Positions 1 to 6,599 of a DNA stretch of 38,352 nucleotides are shown piece by piece. Numbering within the stretch: position 1 is the stretch's first letter; each line of letters opens with the position of its first letter. Location of the stretch: assembly GCA_016210565.1 (NCBI GenBank), contig JACQUA010000012.1, forward strand, positions 1 to 38,352. The letters run 5' to 3'. This DNA comes from Chloroflexota bacterium. Its GTDB lineage: Bacteria; Chloroflexota; Dehalococcoidia; JACQUA01. A model generated the notes under the pieces. It did not search any database. It was not told the DNA's origin and saw only the letters and a list, made by a program, of their open reading frames with translations. Position numbers and translations under genes: made by a program.

Positions 1-600
1 AGTCCGACGGCACCGTCTGGGCCTGGGGGCAGGGTGGCAATGGCCAACTGGGCAACGGCACTACCGCTAACAACTTTACCCCGGTTCAGGTAACCGGTCT
101 CAGCGGGGTGACCGCCATCGCCGGCGGCGGTTACCACAGTCTGGCCCTGAAGTCCGACGGCACCGTCCGGGCCTGGGGGCAGGGTGGCAATGGCCGACTG
201 GGCAACGGTGATACTGTTTCCAGTTCTACGCCGGTTCAGGTAACCGGCCTCAGCGGAGTGATCGCCATTGCTGGCGGCTCTGGCCATAGTCTGGCCCTGA
301 AGTCCGACGGCGCCGTCTGGACCTGGGGTGGGAATGACCATGGACAACTGGGCAACGGCACTTATGTTAACAGCTCGACTCCGGTTCAGGTATCCAATCT
401 CACGGGGGCGGCGGCCATCGCCGGCGGCGGTTACCACAGTCTGGCCCTCAAGTCCGACGGCACCGTCCGGGCCTGGGGTGGGAATGACCATGGACAACTG
501 GGCAACGGGACTTACGTTAACAGCTCGACTCCGATTCAGGTATCCAATCTCACGGGGGCGGCCGCCATCGCTGGCGGCGCTTCCCACAGTCTGGCCCTGA
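1..600 (+). repeat. 150-bp in-gene tandem repeat, four copies
   Basis: Copies start at 1, 151, 301 and 451 with the same opening (agtccgacgg) and an exact 150-bp (50-codon) period. Conservation at DNA level, including synonymous positions, points to recent duplication or gene conversion within the RCC1 propeller rather than ancient protein repeats. Confidence 0.9.
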
Positions 601-998
601 TGGGCGCGAGTCTACTACCAACGCCGGCTCCTACGCCCACTCCTACTCCTACACCAAGCCCAAGCCCAACGCCATCTCCATCGCCAACGGCGCTGCCAAG
701 CCCCGGCCCATCGCCAACGCCGCTGCCAAGCCCCGGCCCATCGCCAACGCCGCTGCCCGCTCCAACTCCCACGCCAGGCCCCGGCCCATCCCCAACACCA
801 ACTCCTCGCTATTCGCCGGGCGACATCAACAAAGATGGCCTGGTGAACGCTGCCGACCTGGCTTTAGTCGGGGCCTCCTTGAATAAGCGTAACGGAGACC
901 CCGGCTTCAATGCCAGCGCCGACCTGAACGGAGACGGCCTGGTGGATGTTTACGACCTGGTAATCCTGGGCCTCAACTGGCGTGACGGTGCACCTTAG
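1..998 (+). CDS. Secreted RCC1-repeat protein with C-terminal dockerin (5' partial)
   Basis: The reading frame is open from base 3, so the gene begins before the window. Up to about base 600 it encodes RCC1-like repeats (SDGTV-W-WG, GQLGNG, HSLALK), the blade unit of beta-propellers that usually bind proteins or ligands. A Pro/Thr/Ser/Ala linker follows (about 610-810), then a type I dockerin with two calcium-loop repeats ([12 protein letters not shown] and [12 protein letters not shown]) ending at the stop. Dockerins dock enzymes or adhesins onto cohesin-bearing surface proteins. This architecture implies an exported cell-surface or extracellular protein, although the signal peptide lies outside the window. 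The dockerin is closely similar to that of the BNR-repeat protein at 6600-8810, suggesting a shared cohesin partner that is not in this window. Confidence 0.88.
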   Translation, partial: SDGTVWAWGQGGNGQLGNGTTANNFTPVQVTGLSGVTAIAGGGYHSLALKSDGTVRAWGQGGNGRLGNGDTVSSSTPVQVTGLSGVIAIAGGSGHSLALKSDGAVWTWGGNDHGQLGNGTYVNSSTPVQVSNLTGAAAIAGGGYHSLALKSDGTVRAWGGNDHGQLGNGTYVNSSTPIQVSNLTGAAAIAGGASHSLALMGASLLPTPAPTPTPTPTPSPSPTPSPSPTALPSPGPSPTPLPSPGPSPTPLPAPTPTPGPGPSPTPTPRYSPGDINKDGLVNAADLALVGASLNKRNGDPGFNASADLNGDGLVDVYDLVILGLNWRDGAP

Positions 999-1067
999 CA
1001 TGAACATCAAAAGGCATGGGCGAAATCGCATTTCTTCCATCCAGCGGGGAAACGGAGGCCGGCGCCC

Positions 1068-1187
1068 TCACCACGGTGAATGCTCGGCCAGGCCGTGGAC
1101 CACCACCAGTATCGCCCTGGGGTCGCCGGCCGGCAGCCAGCACTGGTAGTACAGGCTCAGGCCCTTCAGCCCTTTGAATTTGCCTTC
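1068..1187 (-). pseudogene. N-terminal remnant of an alpha/beta hydrolase (lysophospholipase-like)
   Basis: On the minus strand a short frame reads KFKGLKGLSLYYQCWLP, then AILVVVHGLAEHS, and stops at 1068-1070. This resembles the N-terminus of monoacylglycerol lipase / lysophospholipase-type alpha/beta hydrolases, where HGLAEH forms the oxyanion-hole strand. The catalytic Ser, Asp and His regions are absent, and no continuation was found in the next few hundred bases. The upstream end overlaps the 3' end of the restored HEPN frame, so the two genes were probably adjacent in one transcript. I read it as a truncated relic; family recognition rests on about 37 residues. Confidence 0.5.
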
Positions 1188-1188
1188 T

Positions 1189-1592
1189 CTATGTTCCGCC
1201 GGTCTGCTGTACTGCCTGCTTGATGAGGCCAATTAGATGTTCGGTCTGATCGAGGGCTTCCGCAACCTCTTTTCTCGGGAAGTCAGCGGGAGGGCCAGGG
1301 GGATAACGGTTTCCAAATAATAGGCCGTGGTTTTCCTGGCGAAGTCACGGAATTGCTCGAACCGGGGGTCGTAGCTGATAGCCTCGGCGGTGAGCCGACG
1401 CAGGTCGTGCGTCTTTCTCAGCTTCCATCCCTGATATACCAGATAGCCTTTTAGATATTTCTCGCTGGCTTGCTGCAGCAGCATGGCAACGGTGCTGGTG
1501 AACTCCTCCTCGGCAAACAAAGCCTTAGCGGCTTGGAAATCCTGGTCTCCGTGGGCAAACCAGTCCTCCGCCATCTTCCGCCTATCGGGCAT
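1189..1592 (-). pseudogene. HEPN-domain protein, frameshifted near 1308
   Basis: The first 95 or so residues match the HEPN family (PF05168-type): an N-terminal helix (AEDWFAHGDQDFQAAKALF), LLQQASEKYLKGYL, and K-T-H-D-L at 60-64. After YYLET the open frame becomes unrelated and ends at 1233. In the -1 frame the expected sequence continues (RYPPGPPADFPRKEV, then EALDQTEHLIGLIKQ) to a stop at 1189, giving about 134 residues. One C missing from an ACC(C)G run at about 1307-1310 explains the break. A canonical R-x4-6-H RNase motif is not evident. The start overlaps the MNT gene by 11 bp, the usual arrangement of an MNT/HEPN toxin-antitoxin pair. The break could be a real null allele or a consensus error. 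Confidence 0.75.
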
Positions 1593-1914
1593 AGACGATG
1601 TCCCCCCTGCTCAGGATTTCCTCCACGAAGTTATCACCCAATGTTAGTCGCTCTTCCAGTTCGCCGGGTGTATACACCAGAGGCGACACAGAGACTCGCC
1701 CCTCCCAGTCAGCAATCAAGCGGCTCACCTCCACAAAGCGGTCCACCGACCTTTTGTCCGTTTCCTTCACTATGAACAGGTCTATGTCGCTGTCCTCAGT
1801 GGGCTTCCCGTAGGCATAGGAGCCGTAGAGAATGATCTTCTCCGGCTGGTAGTCCCGCTTTATCCGGTCCACGATTTCCAGGATCAGTTTCCTTATCTTC
1901 TTGTCCTTGACCAC
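1582..1914 (-). CDS. MNT-family minimal nucleotidyltransferase (partner of HEPN)
   Basis: This 110-residue protein has the minimal nucleotidyltransferase signature G31-S32 followed by D43-x-D45 (GSYAYG ... DSDIDLF). In characterised MNT-HEPN systems such proteins act as antitoxins that transfer nucleotides (AMP) onto the HEPN toxin. The start is a GTG at 1914, preceded by AGGAAGG seven bases upstream; an out-of-frame ATG at 1921 is not used. The gene overlaps the HEPN gene by 11 bp, consistent with translational coupling. If the HEPN frameshift is real, the antitoxin now stands alone. Confidence 0.87.
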   Translation of the reverse strand: MVKDKKIRKLILEIVDRIKRDYQPEKIILYGSYAYGKPTEDSDIDLFIVKETDKRSVDRFVEVSRLIADWEGRVSVSPLVYTPGELEERLTLGDNFVEEILSRGDIVYAR

Positions 1915-2055
1915 CGGCCATTCCTTCCTATTTCCCTGCTTCCTCGCAAAACTTTAGCACTTGACACTGCTGCTATCAAGTCGGCGCGGCATGCAGCCCG
2001 CAGGAAAATGCCGGAATGTGTTAGAATTCCACGCTGTACCGCTCGTCAATCCTTT

Positions 2056-2075
2056 CCCCCTTTCGCAAAAGGGGG
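2056..2075. repeat. Short perfect hairpin in the 1915-2141 spacer
   Basis: CCCCCTTT (2056-2063) pairs with AAAGGGGG (2068-2075) across a 4-base loop. It lies between the divergent MNT and CPBP genes, so it is not an obvious terminator; it looks like one of the small intergenic palindromes of this genome. Nothing else was recognised in the spacer. Confidence 0.5.
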
Positions 2076-2141
2076 AGAAAACGCGGATGCACAAATGACC
2101 GGGACGTCACGCATAGCATGAAGGACCACTGAGGACGACGG

Positions 2142-2921
2142 TTGGACTTTGAGGCTCTCATTTCACGATTTCCCGGCAAGCGGCCGGAAGAGGCGTCCGA
2201 CCGCACGGAGGGCGTAGGCCGGACCAGAAAGGCCGCGATGCGGACGGCGGCGGGGCTTTCCCTGGCCCTGCTGGCATCCAACGCCGGCTACAGCCTGCTG
2301 CCGCGTTCGCAGCAGGCGCTGGTCTACGTTCCGCTGGCGGCGGCCGCGGCCGCCGGCCTGCTGGTGCTGGCCTGGCGCGGCTGGAAGGTTTCGTTTTCCA
2401 GCATGGGAATTGCATCTGAGGGCGTCCCCAGGAGCGCCATCCTGGGCGCGGCGTTCGGACTTGGCGTGACCGTCTTCTTGCTCGCCGGGTTGCTGCTTGT
2501 CCGGGGTATGCGGGCCCCCACGACGTATCTTGACGGCGGCTATGGCCTTTATGACCCGTGGTACCGTGTCCTGGTCAGGATTCCCCTGGGTACGGTGTTG
2601 CTGGAGGAAGTGGCTTTCCGCGGGGTACTGATGGCGCTTCTCCGGGCTGGCGGCGCTGGACCGGTCAAGGCTATCATGGTCTCCAGCGGCGTTTTCGGCC
2701 TGTGGCATCTGAGTGGACCGGTGGCGCTGCTATCCGGCTACCCCTCGCCCGACCTGTGGAGCGCCGTGGTGGCCTTTGCCGGTGTGCCCGTCGGCTTTCT
2801 CGGGGGCATCCTCTTCGCCACACTCAGAGTGAAGACGGGCAGCCTGGCGGGTCCAATGGTCGCCCACTGGGTGATCAACGCCTCGGCAACCCTGCTCTTT
2901 GCCGCAGTGATGGCAATGTAG
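2142..2921 (+). CDS. CPBP-family intramembrane metalloprotease (CAAX protease/Abi type)
   Basis: This 259-residue polytopic membrane protein carries the CPBP motifs in order: EEVAFRG (E155, E156, R160), FGLWHL with H189, and a late HWVIN. The glutamates and histidines are the proposed metal and catalytic residues of the family, which includes type II CAAX prenyl endopeptidases and bacteriocin-immunity or self-processing proteins. Several hydrophobic segments lie around 38-75, 97-120, 145-170 and 200-255. The annotated start is TTG at 2142 with GAGGA eight bases upstream; ATG at 2238 would shorten the cytoplasmic N-terminus by 32 residues without losing membrane segments. Substrate unknown; no partner gene is adjacent. 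Confidence 0.85.
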   Translation: MDFEALISRFPGKRPEEASDRTEGVGRTRKAAMRTAAGLSLALLASNAGYSLLPRSQQALVYVPLAAAAAAGLLVLAWRGWKVSFSSMGIASEGVPRSAILGAAFGLGVTVFLLAGLLLVRGMRAPTTYLDGGYGLYDPWYRVLVRIPLGTVLLEEVAFRGVLMALLRAGGAGPVKAIMVSSGVFGLWHLSGPVALLSGYPSPDLWSAVVAFAGVPVGFLGGILFATLRVKTGSLAGPMVAHWVINASATLLFAAVMAM

Positions 2922-3034
2922 GGTGGGTGCAGCGAGTTGATGATGTGGCCGGGTCCTGCTGCGCACCCCGCTTCAGGGAGTTGCCGGCAAGGCGCTCCAG
3001 GCCGCAGTCTCTTCCCCTTTCGCGAGTTGAGGTT

Positions 3035-3388
3035 TCATTTCTTCGCCGCCAGTCCTACGATAAGCACAGTTGCGATGACGAGAATCAAGGCGCTGTTGAG
3101 TATCAGACCCAGCACGGAGAACACCTTTCTCCTGGTTCTATCGACGACGCCGGCGATTCCCAGACCGACCCCAACCAAACACCCGAACATCGCGACGAAC
3201 ATGAATAGCCCAACAATGATGAGAGCCAGCGAGTCGTCGGGGGTCTTTCGGGCCACAAGTATGCCGGCAACCAGGAGGTCACCCGCCAGGAAAATTCCCA
3301 TCACCATAGATATAATGAACGAGGCTGTTCCGAAGCCGGAATGCTTCCGGGGGACCGGGGACTGACCGACAGCGTTAGCGCTTTCCAT
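3035..3388 (-). CDS. Small membrane protein with four predicted TM segments (DUF4190-like)
   Basis: This 117-residue protein has a short polar N-terminus and then four hydrophobic stretches (about 19-47, 53-68, 70-80 and 88-113), with a G/V-rich third segment (GVGLGIAGVVDR) before a basic loop (RTRRKVFSVLGLILNSALIL). The layout resembles small DUF4190-type membrane proteins, but no function can be assigned. ATG at 3388 has GGAGG seven to eight bases upstream. A 27-codon ORF with its own strong ribosome-binding site overlaps the start (see 3375-3458). Confidence 0.68.
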   Translation of the reverse strand: MESANAVGQSPVPRKHSGFGTASFIISMVMGIFLAGDLLVAGILVARKTPDDSLALIIVGLFMFVAMFGCLVGVGLGIAGVVDRTRRKVFSVLGLILNSALILVIATVLIVGLAAKK

Positions 3389-3458
3389 AAGCGTTCCTCC
3401 GCGATTCGGCGTCCACGATCTTCATCCACGAGGAACGTTCTGTTACTTCCATGTTCAT
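3375..3458 (-). CDS. Possible 27-residue leader ORF overlapping the next gene's start
   Basis: ATG at 3458 (or 3452) follows AGGAGG closely and opens a 27-codon frame (MNMEVTERSSWM ...) whose TAA at 3375-3377 lies just inside the downstream membrane-protein gene. The better ribosome-binding site belongs to this ORF, so it may be translated and couple translation of the gene at 3388. The peptide is hydrophilic and unrecognised. Without conservation data it remains a candidate only. Confidence 0.35.
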   Translation of the reverse strand: MNMEVTERSSWMKIVDAESRRNAYGKR

Positions 3459-3473
3459 TGCCTCCTGTCGAAT

Positions 3474-3502
3474 AATATAGCACCGGGCCAGACCACATGA
3501 AA
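3474..3502 (-). promoter_or_regulatory. Putative extended -10 promoter for the membrane-protein gene
   Basis: On the minus strand TGCTATATT gives an extended -10 (TGn + TATATT, plus-strand 3474-3479). A weak -35 (TTTCAT) lies 17 bp upstream at 3497-3502. Transcription would start just before the AGGAGG of the leader ORF. Confidence 0.4.
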
Positions 3503-3728
3503 TCGCGACAGCTCTATCCAGGTCGCTTCCCTGCGCAGACTATTGGATAACCGGCGCCACCAGAACCGGCCAAATCATGCCACTTTATCGGGCTGGCGTC
3601 AATACTGCCGGAGCGTTTCCGCCGCGAGCAGGCTTGACAAGCACCCCGGCGTTGTTGCAAAGTATCCTGCCGCTGCGATGGACCGCCGGCGCGCAACCGC
3701 GGAATAAAACGATGGAGGTAATATCGAC

Positions 3729-4343
3729 ATGAAGATCGACACAGCGAGCCTGGCACGGCAACAACTGCATGACCTGATCGGCAACATTATCTCACCGCTT
3801 CCTATCGCCTTCATTTCCACCGTGGGTCCCGATGGCACGCACAACGCATCCCCTTTCAGCTTCGTAGCCCCGGTGTGCACCAAGCCCCCGATTATTTGTG
3901 TTTCGTTCGCTCTGAAGCGAGGACAGAAGAAAGACACCGTAAGGAACATCGAGTCCACCGGCGATTTTGTGATCAACGTGGTCGACGAGGCCATCATCCA
4001 GCAGGCCATCCAGGCCTCGGGCGATTATCCCAGCGGCGTGGACGAGCTGAAGGAGACCGGACTCACGGCGATCAAAAGTGACCGGGTGAAATCTCCCAGG
4101 GTGGCCGAGGCCAAGATCAACCTTGAATGCCGGATGGTGCAGAAACTGGAGATAATGGAGGAGGGAGCAGGACTCCGGGCGATCGTCTTTGGCGAGGTGC
4201 TGGTGATGCACATCAAGGACGAAGTCTGGGTTAATGGGGAGATCGACCCGTTCCGTCTCAAGCCCGTGGGCCGTGTGGGGAGGAACCTCTATTGCCGGAC
4301 CGGTGACATCATCGAGGTGAAACGGACCGAGATCAAAGCCTGA
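3729..4343 (+). CDS. Flavin reductase family protein (FMN-binding split barrel)
   Basis: This 204-residue protein has the flavin-reductase-like (FlaRed/DIM6-NTAB) pattern: PLPIAFISTVGPDG, NASPFSFVAPVC, then PPIICVSFALKRGQKKDTVRNIESTGDFVIN. These segments form the FMN-binding split beta-barrel in the family. Members reduce flavins with NAD(P)H or act as FMN-dependent oxidoreductases; the substrate cannot be read from sequence. The start ATG follows GGAGG at about 3714 with a 9-10 base spacer. The gene stands alone, with about 340 bp of non-coding sequence upstream and a repeat cluster directly downstream. A TTGACA at 3633-3638 could be a -35 element, but no good -10 lies at the usual spacing. 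Confidence 0.88.
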   Translation: MKIDTASLARQQLHDLIGNIISPLPIAFISTVGPDGTHNASPFSFVAPVCTKPPIICVSFALKRGQKKDTVRNIESTGDFVINVVDEAIIQQAIQASGDYPSGVDELKETGLTAIKSDRVKSPRVAEAKINLECRMVQKLEIMEEGAGLRAIVFGEVLVMHIKDEVWVNGEIDPFRLKPVGRVGRNLYCRTGDIIEVKRTEIKA

Positions 4344-4672
4344 ACCAGAATGACGAAGCCCGAATGACGAATGACGAGGTAAATTCCTGTCATTCTAAGC
4401 GAAGACGAGCGTGAGCGACTCGGAGGCGAAGAATCCTTCGCTCTGCTCAGGACAAGTTCTTTCGGAGGGAGCGAGGAAAGACCCTTCGACCTGGCTCAGG
4501 GTGACATTCTTGGAGCAATGGCGCATCCCGACGAGTCGGGGGCGAAGAATCCTTCGCTCTGCTCAGGACAAGTTCTTTCGGAGGGAGCGAGGAAAGACCC
4601 TTCGACCTGGCTCAGGGTGACATTCTCGGAGCAATGGCGCATCCCGACGAGTCGGGACAAATGAACGATGAA
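4344..4672. repeat. Dispersed repeat cluster containing a 116-bp tandem duplication
   Basis: Right after the flavin reductase stop is a run of gaatgacgaa-type units (4349-4378), also found at 33868-33900 and 34958-34991. Then comes the 'tcattct-aagcgaag ... ccttcg ... ctcagggtgacatt' element. Its core is present twice in tandem, 4425-4540 and 4541-4656, with one mismatch in the body (t/c at 4511/4627). Copies of the element also occur at 8868-9015, inside 28262-28568, and at 38128-38262. No gene is supported here. Confidence 0.85.
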
Positions 4673-4782
4673 AATCGCCGCGGCGGGAACCCGTAACGGT
4701 CCCGATGCATCGGGACCCCTGTCGTGCCGGCGACCTCGAAGGCCGCTACGGGGACATCCGGCCTCGCCAGAGTTTCATCGCT

Positions 4783-4934
4783 CACAGGCACGGTGGCCTG
4801 TGCTACCGGGTGGCGTTTTCCGTCATTGGATGTCGAAGAGTCTTCCCCATCCCTTCACCACAGGCACGGTGGCCTGTGGTACCGGGTCGTATTCTTCGTC
4901 ATTGGATCTCAAAGAGCCGTCCCCATCCCTTCAC
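4783..4934. repeat. 76-bp tandem repeat duplicating the 3' end of the racemase-family gene
   Basis: Two copies (4783-4858 and 4859-4934) each start with the palindrome cacaggcacggtggcctgtg. The second copy contains the last codons and stop of the gene at 4899. The first copy, read on the minus strand, still encodes VKGWGRLFDIQ and a stop (tca at 4823-4825), one residue different from the real C-terminus. It is therefore a tandem duplication of gene end plus palindrome. Confidence 0.85.
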
Positions 4935-5645
4935 CGGCTCCCTGACGCCCAGCGCTCTTAGCCCCACCCACGTGGTGGCCTGGCGGCTGTGAACGGCCGG
5001 AACTCCCAGGTCGGCCTCTATCAGGGCGATGCACCAGGGGGGACACCAGGCGCCACAGGGGATATAGATGCCTTCCGCCCCTGGGGCCTCGGCGAAGGCC
5101 TCTTTGGCCACCATGTAGGCCCTGTTGCGCGGCAACAGGTGGACGTCCCGGTTGTACGTTATGTTCAAACTCTTGACGTGGATGACTTCAAAGCCGCTCC
5201 TTTCCAGGAATGTCTTCACCCGTTCGTCGAACTGGTGAGTCAGCGGCGACGCCATAACGAGCTTCTTCAACTTCAGGGCCTTGAGAGCGTCCACGGTCGC
5301 AGTTAGCGAGGTGGTAACCGGCACCCCGGTTATCTCCCGCAGCCTCCCGATAATCTCTTTGTCGAACCCGAAGCCCTTGAGGGAGACCAGCGGCGTCCCT
5401 TCCACCGAGATGAACTGAGCGCCGGCGAAGGCCAGCCGCCTCGCGGCATCTTCCAGTTTGGCCAGCGCCAGATCCACTTCCTTCTCGCTGTGCGACGTTA
5501 TGCCGAGGTTGCATATCTTTAGCTCGACGCCCTCGGGTATCACGGAATGGAAGTCCAGCACCGAGATGGACGAAGGGACAGCCGGGCTGATCCAGCCCAG
5601 CCTACCCCGCCACCCCGGTACCCCATCGGTGATTCTTCTGTCCAT
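4899..5645 (-). CDS. Asp/Glu racemase superfamily enzyme, arylmalonate decarboxylase-like
   Basis: This 248-residue protein belongs to the Asp/Glu racemase / maleate isomerase / arylmalonate decarboxylase superfamily. The first catalytic position has glycine instead of cysteine (VEGTPLVS, G83), while the second catalytic cysteine is present (IYIPCGAW, C197). This Gly/Cys arrangement is that of arylmalonate decarboxylase, which protonates with a single cysteine, rather than the two-cysteine racemases and maleate isomerases. The likely role is decarboxylation or isomerisation of a small dicarboxylate; substrate unknown. ATG at 5645 was chosen because GGAGGAG lies just upstream; an in-frame start at 5717 would add 24 unconvincing residues. 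The 3' end is embedded in a 76-bp tandem repeat. Confidence 0.78.
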   Translation of the reverse strand: MDRRITDGVPGWRGRLGWISPAVPSSISVLDFHSVIPEGVELKICNLGITSHSEKEVDLALAKLEDAARRLAFAGAQFISVEGTPLVSLKGFGFDKEIIGRLREITGVPVTTSLTATVDALKALKLKKLVMASPLTHQFDERVKTFLERSGFEVIHVKSLNITYNRDVHLLPRNRAYMVAKEAFAEAPGAEGIYIPCGAWCPPWCIALIEADLGVPAVHSRQATTWVGLRALGVREPVKGWGRLFEIQ

Positions 5646-5710
5646 GTCATTCTCCTCCGTTGCACTAATGCGAACACATTTGCAGTGCCGGTACGTGGGT
5701 GCTCTGGTTG

Positions 5711-5816
5711 GAACCACGAATAAACACGAATTGACACGAATGAGGAGTCAAAAGGGTACCACTTGGGGAAGTTATTCGCTTACTACTTCGTGTTCATTAG
5801 TGTCTATTCGTGGTTT
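5711..5816. repeat. Inverted repeat in the intergenic spacer
   Basis: The segment 5711-5740 (aaccacgaataaacacgaat ...) is matched in inverted orientation by 5787-5816 (... gtctattcgtggttt), giving an imperfect palindrome of about 105 bp between two minus-strand genes. It is typical of the interspersed palindromes in this window. Confidence 0.65.
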
Positions 5817-5880
5817 CACGTTTATCGGTTCCGCCGATGCGCTGGGTGAACGTGACCTGGCGTGCCAGGTCAGTGCAGTG

Positions 5881-6588
5881 TCAACCGAGGTCAATCGTCT
5901 TTCCCACCCCGCTATCGATGAACCCGTTGCCGAACTCGCGGCGCAGGAAAGCGGCGCCACCATCGCTGCTGCAATGACTGGGGGCCACGTCAGTCACTCC
6001 CAGAGACCTGAGACGAGCCGCAAGCTCCCTGAGCTGCTCATTCTCCAGCCCTCCCAGGTGAAATCCGCCAACGGCGAGGTAAAGCGGCTTGGGGACGAGT
6101 TCCCGGGCGATGCGCCCCATTTCGCCGATGCCGGGATGGCCGCAGCCGACGATGAGCACCCCACCTCGAGTTGTCTCCACCACCAGGCCCTGCTCCTTGA
6201 TGCCGCCGCCCACCTGGCCCGTGCTGAAGACGCCGGGCAGGATTTCCTGCGGCGCGGTGATTTCGTGCACCAACCCGCCGCGGGCTTGAATCTTTTCCTT
6301 GTAGCGCCAGGGGAAGACGGCAGGAACGTACACTTCGGGCGCCGCCGTTTTCTCCAGCAGCCCCAGCAGGCCGCCGTAGTGGTCGCTATCCAGGTGGGAA
6401 ACGGCAATGGCCCGTATCGATTCCGGAGCGATCCCCGCCTTTTCCAGGTTGAATGAAAGCGTGGAAACGTGCCCCCCCGCGTCGAACAGCAGCACGCCGG
6501 CGCCCGTCCTGACGGCGCAGGCAAAACCCGACCCGGGTCTGAAGGCGCGGTCATAGATGTAGTTATCGTAGACAATGACGATTTGCAT
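5881..6588 (-). CDS. MBL-fold metallo-hydrolase (COG1237-like)
   Basis: This 235-residue metallo-beta-lactamase-fold protein resembles the family annotated as 7,8-dihydropterin-6-methyl-4-(beta-D-ribofuranosyl)aminobenzene-5'-phosphate synthase. Visible features are a start strand (MQIVIVYDN), LLFDAGG, the metal motif SHLDSDHYGG (H65, D67, D69, H70), GCGHPGI and GGFHLGGL. The canonical motif is HxHxDH; here the second histidine is aspartate (D67), which would change the metal-1 site. Substrate unknown. The gene ends 236 bp from the racemase-family gene on the same strand and may be co-transcribed. Confidence 0.83.
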   Translation of the reverse strand: MQIVIVYDNYIYDRAFRPGSGFACAVRTGAGVLLFDAGGHVSTLSFNLEKAGIAPESIRAIAVSHLDSDHYGGLLGLLEKTAAPEVYVPAVFPWRYKEKIQARGGLVHEITAPQEILPGVFSTGQVGGGIKEQGLVVETTRGGVLIVGCGHPGIGEMGRIARELVPKPLYLAVGGFHLGGLENEQLRELAARLRSLGVTDVAPSHCSSDGGAAFLRREFGNGFIDSGVGKTIDLG

Positions 6589-6599
6589 ACAAAGACAGC

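Noticed and set aside
1300-1312. Programmed -1 frameshift in the HEPN gene
   Set aside because: A CCCCC run exists, but there is no proper slippery heptamer or stimulating hairpin in evidence; a single missing C in ACC(C)G restores the family sequence more simply.
4425-4656. CRISPR array or coding repeats
   Set aside because: Only two 116-bp tandem units with no spacers; the open frame through them is a by-product of the repeat.
5458-6456. 332-codon open frame on the plus strand
   Set aside because: It covers parts of two supported minus-strand genes (racemase-family and MBL) and the intergenic palindrome; no domain.
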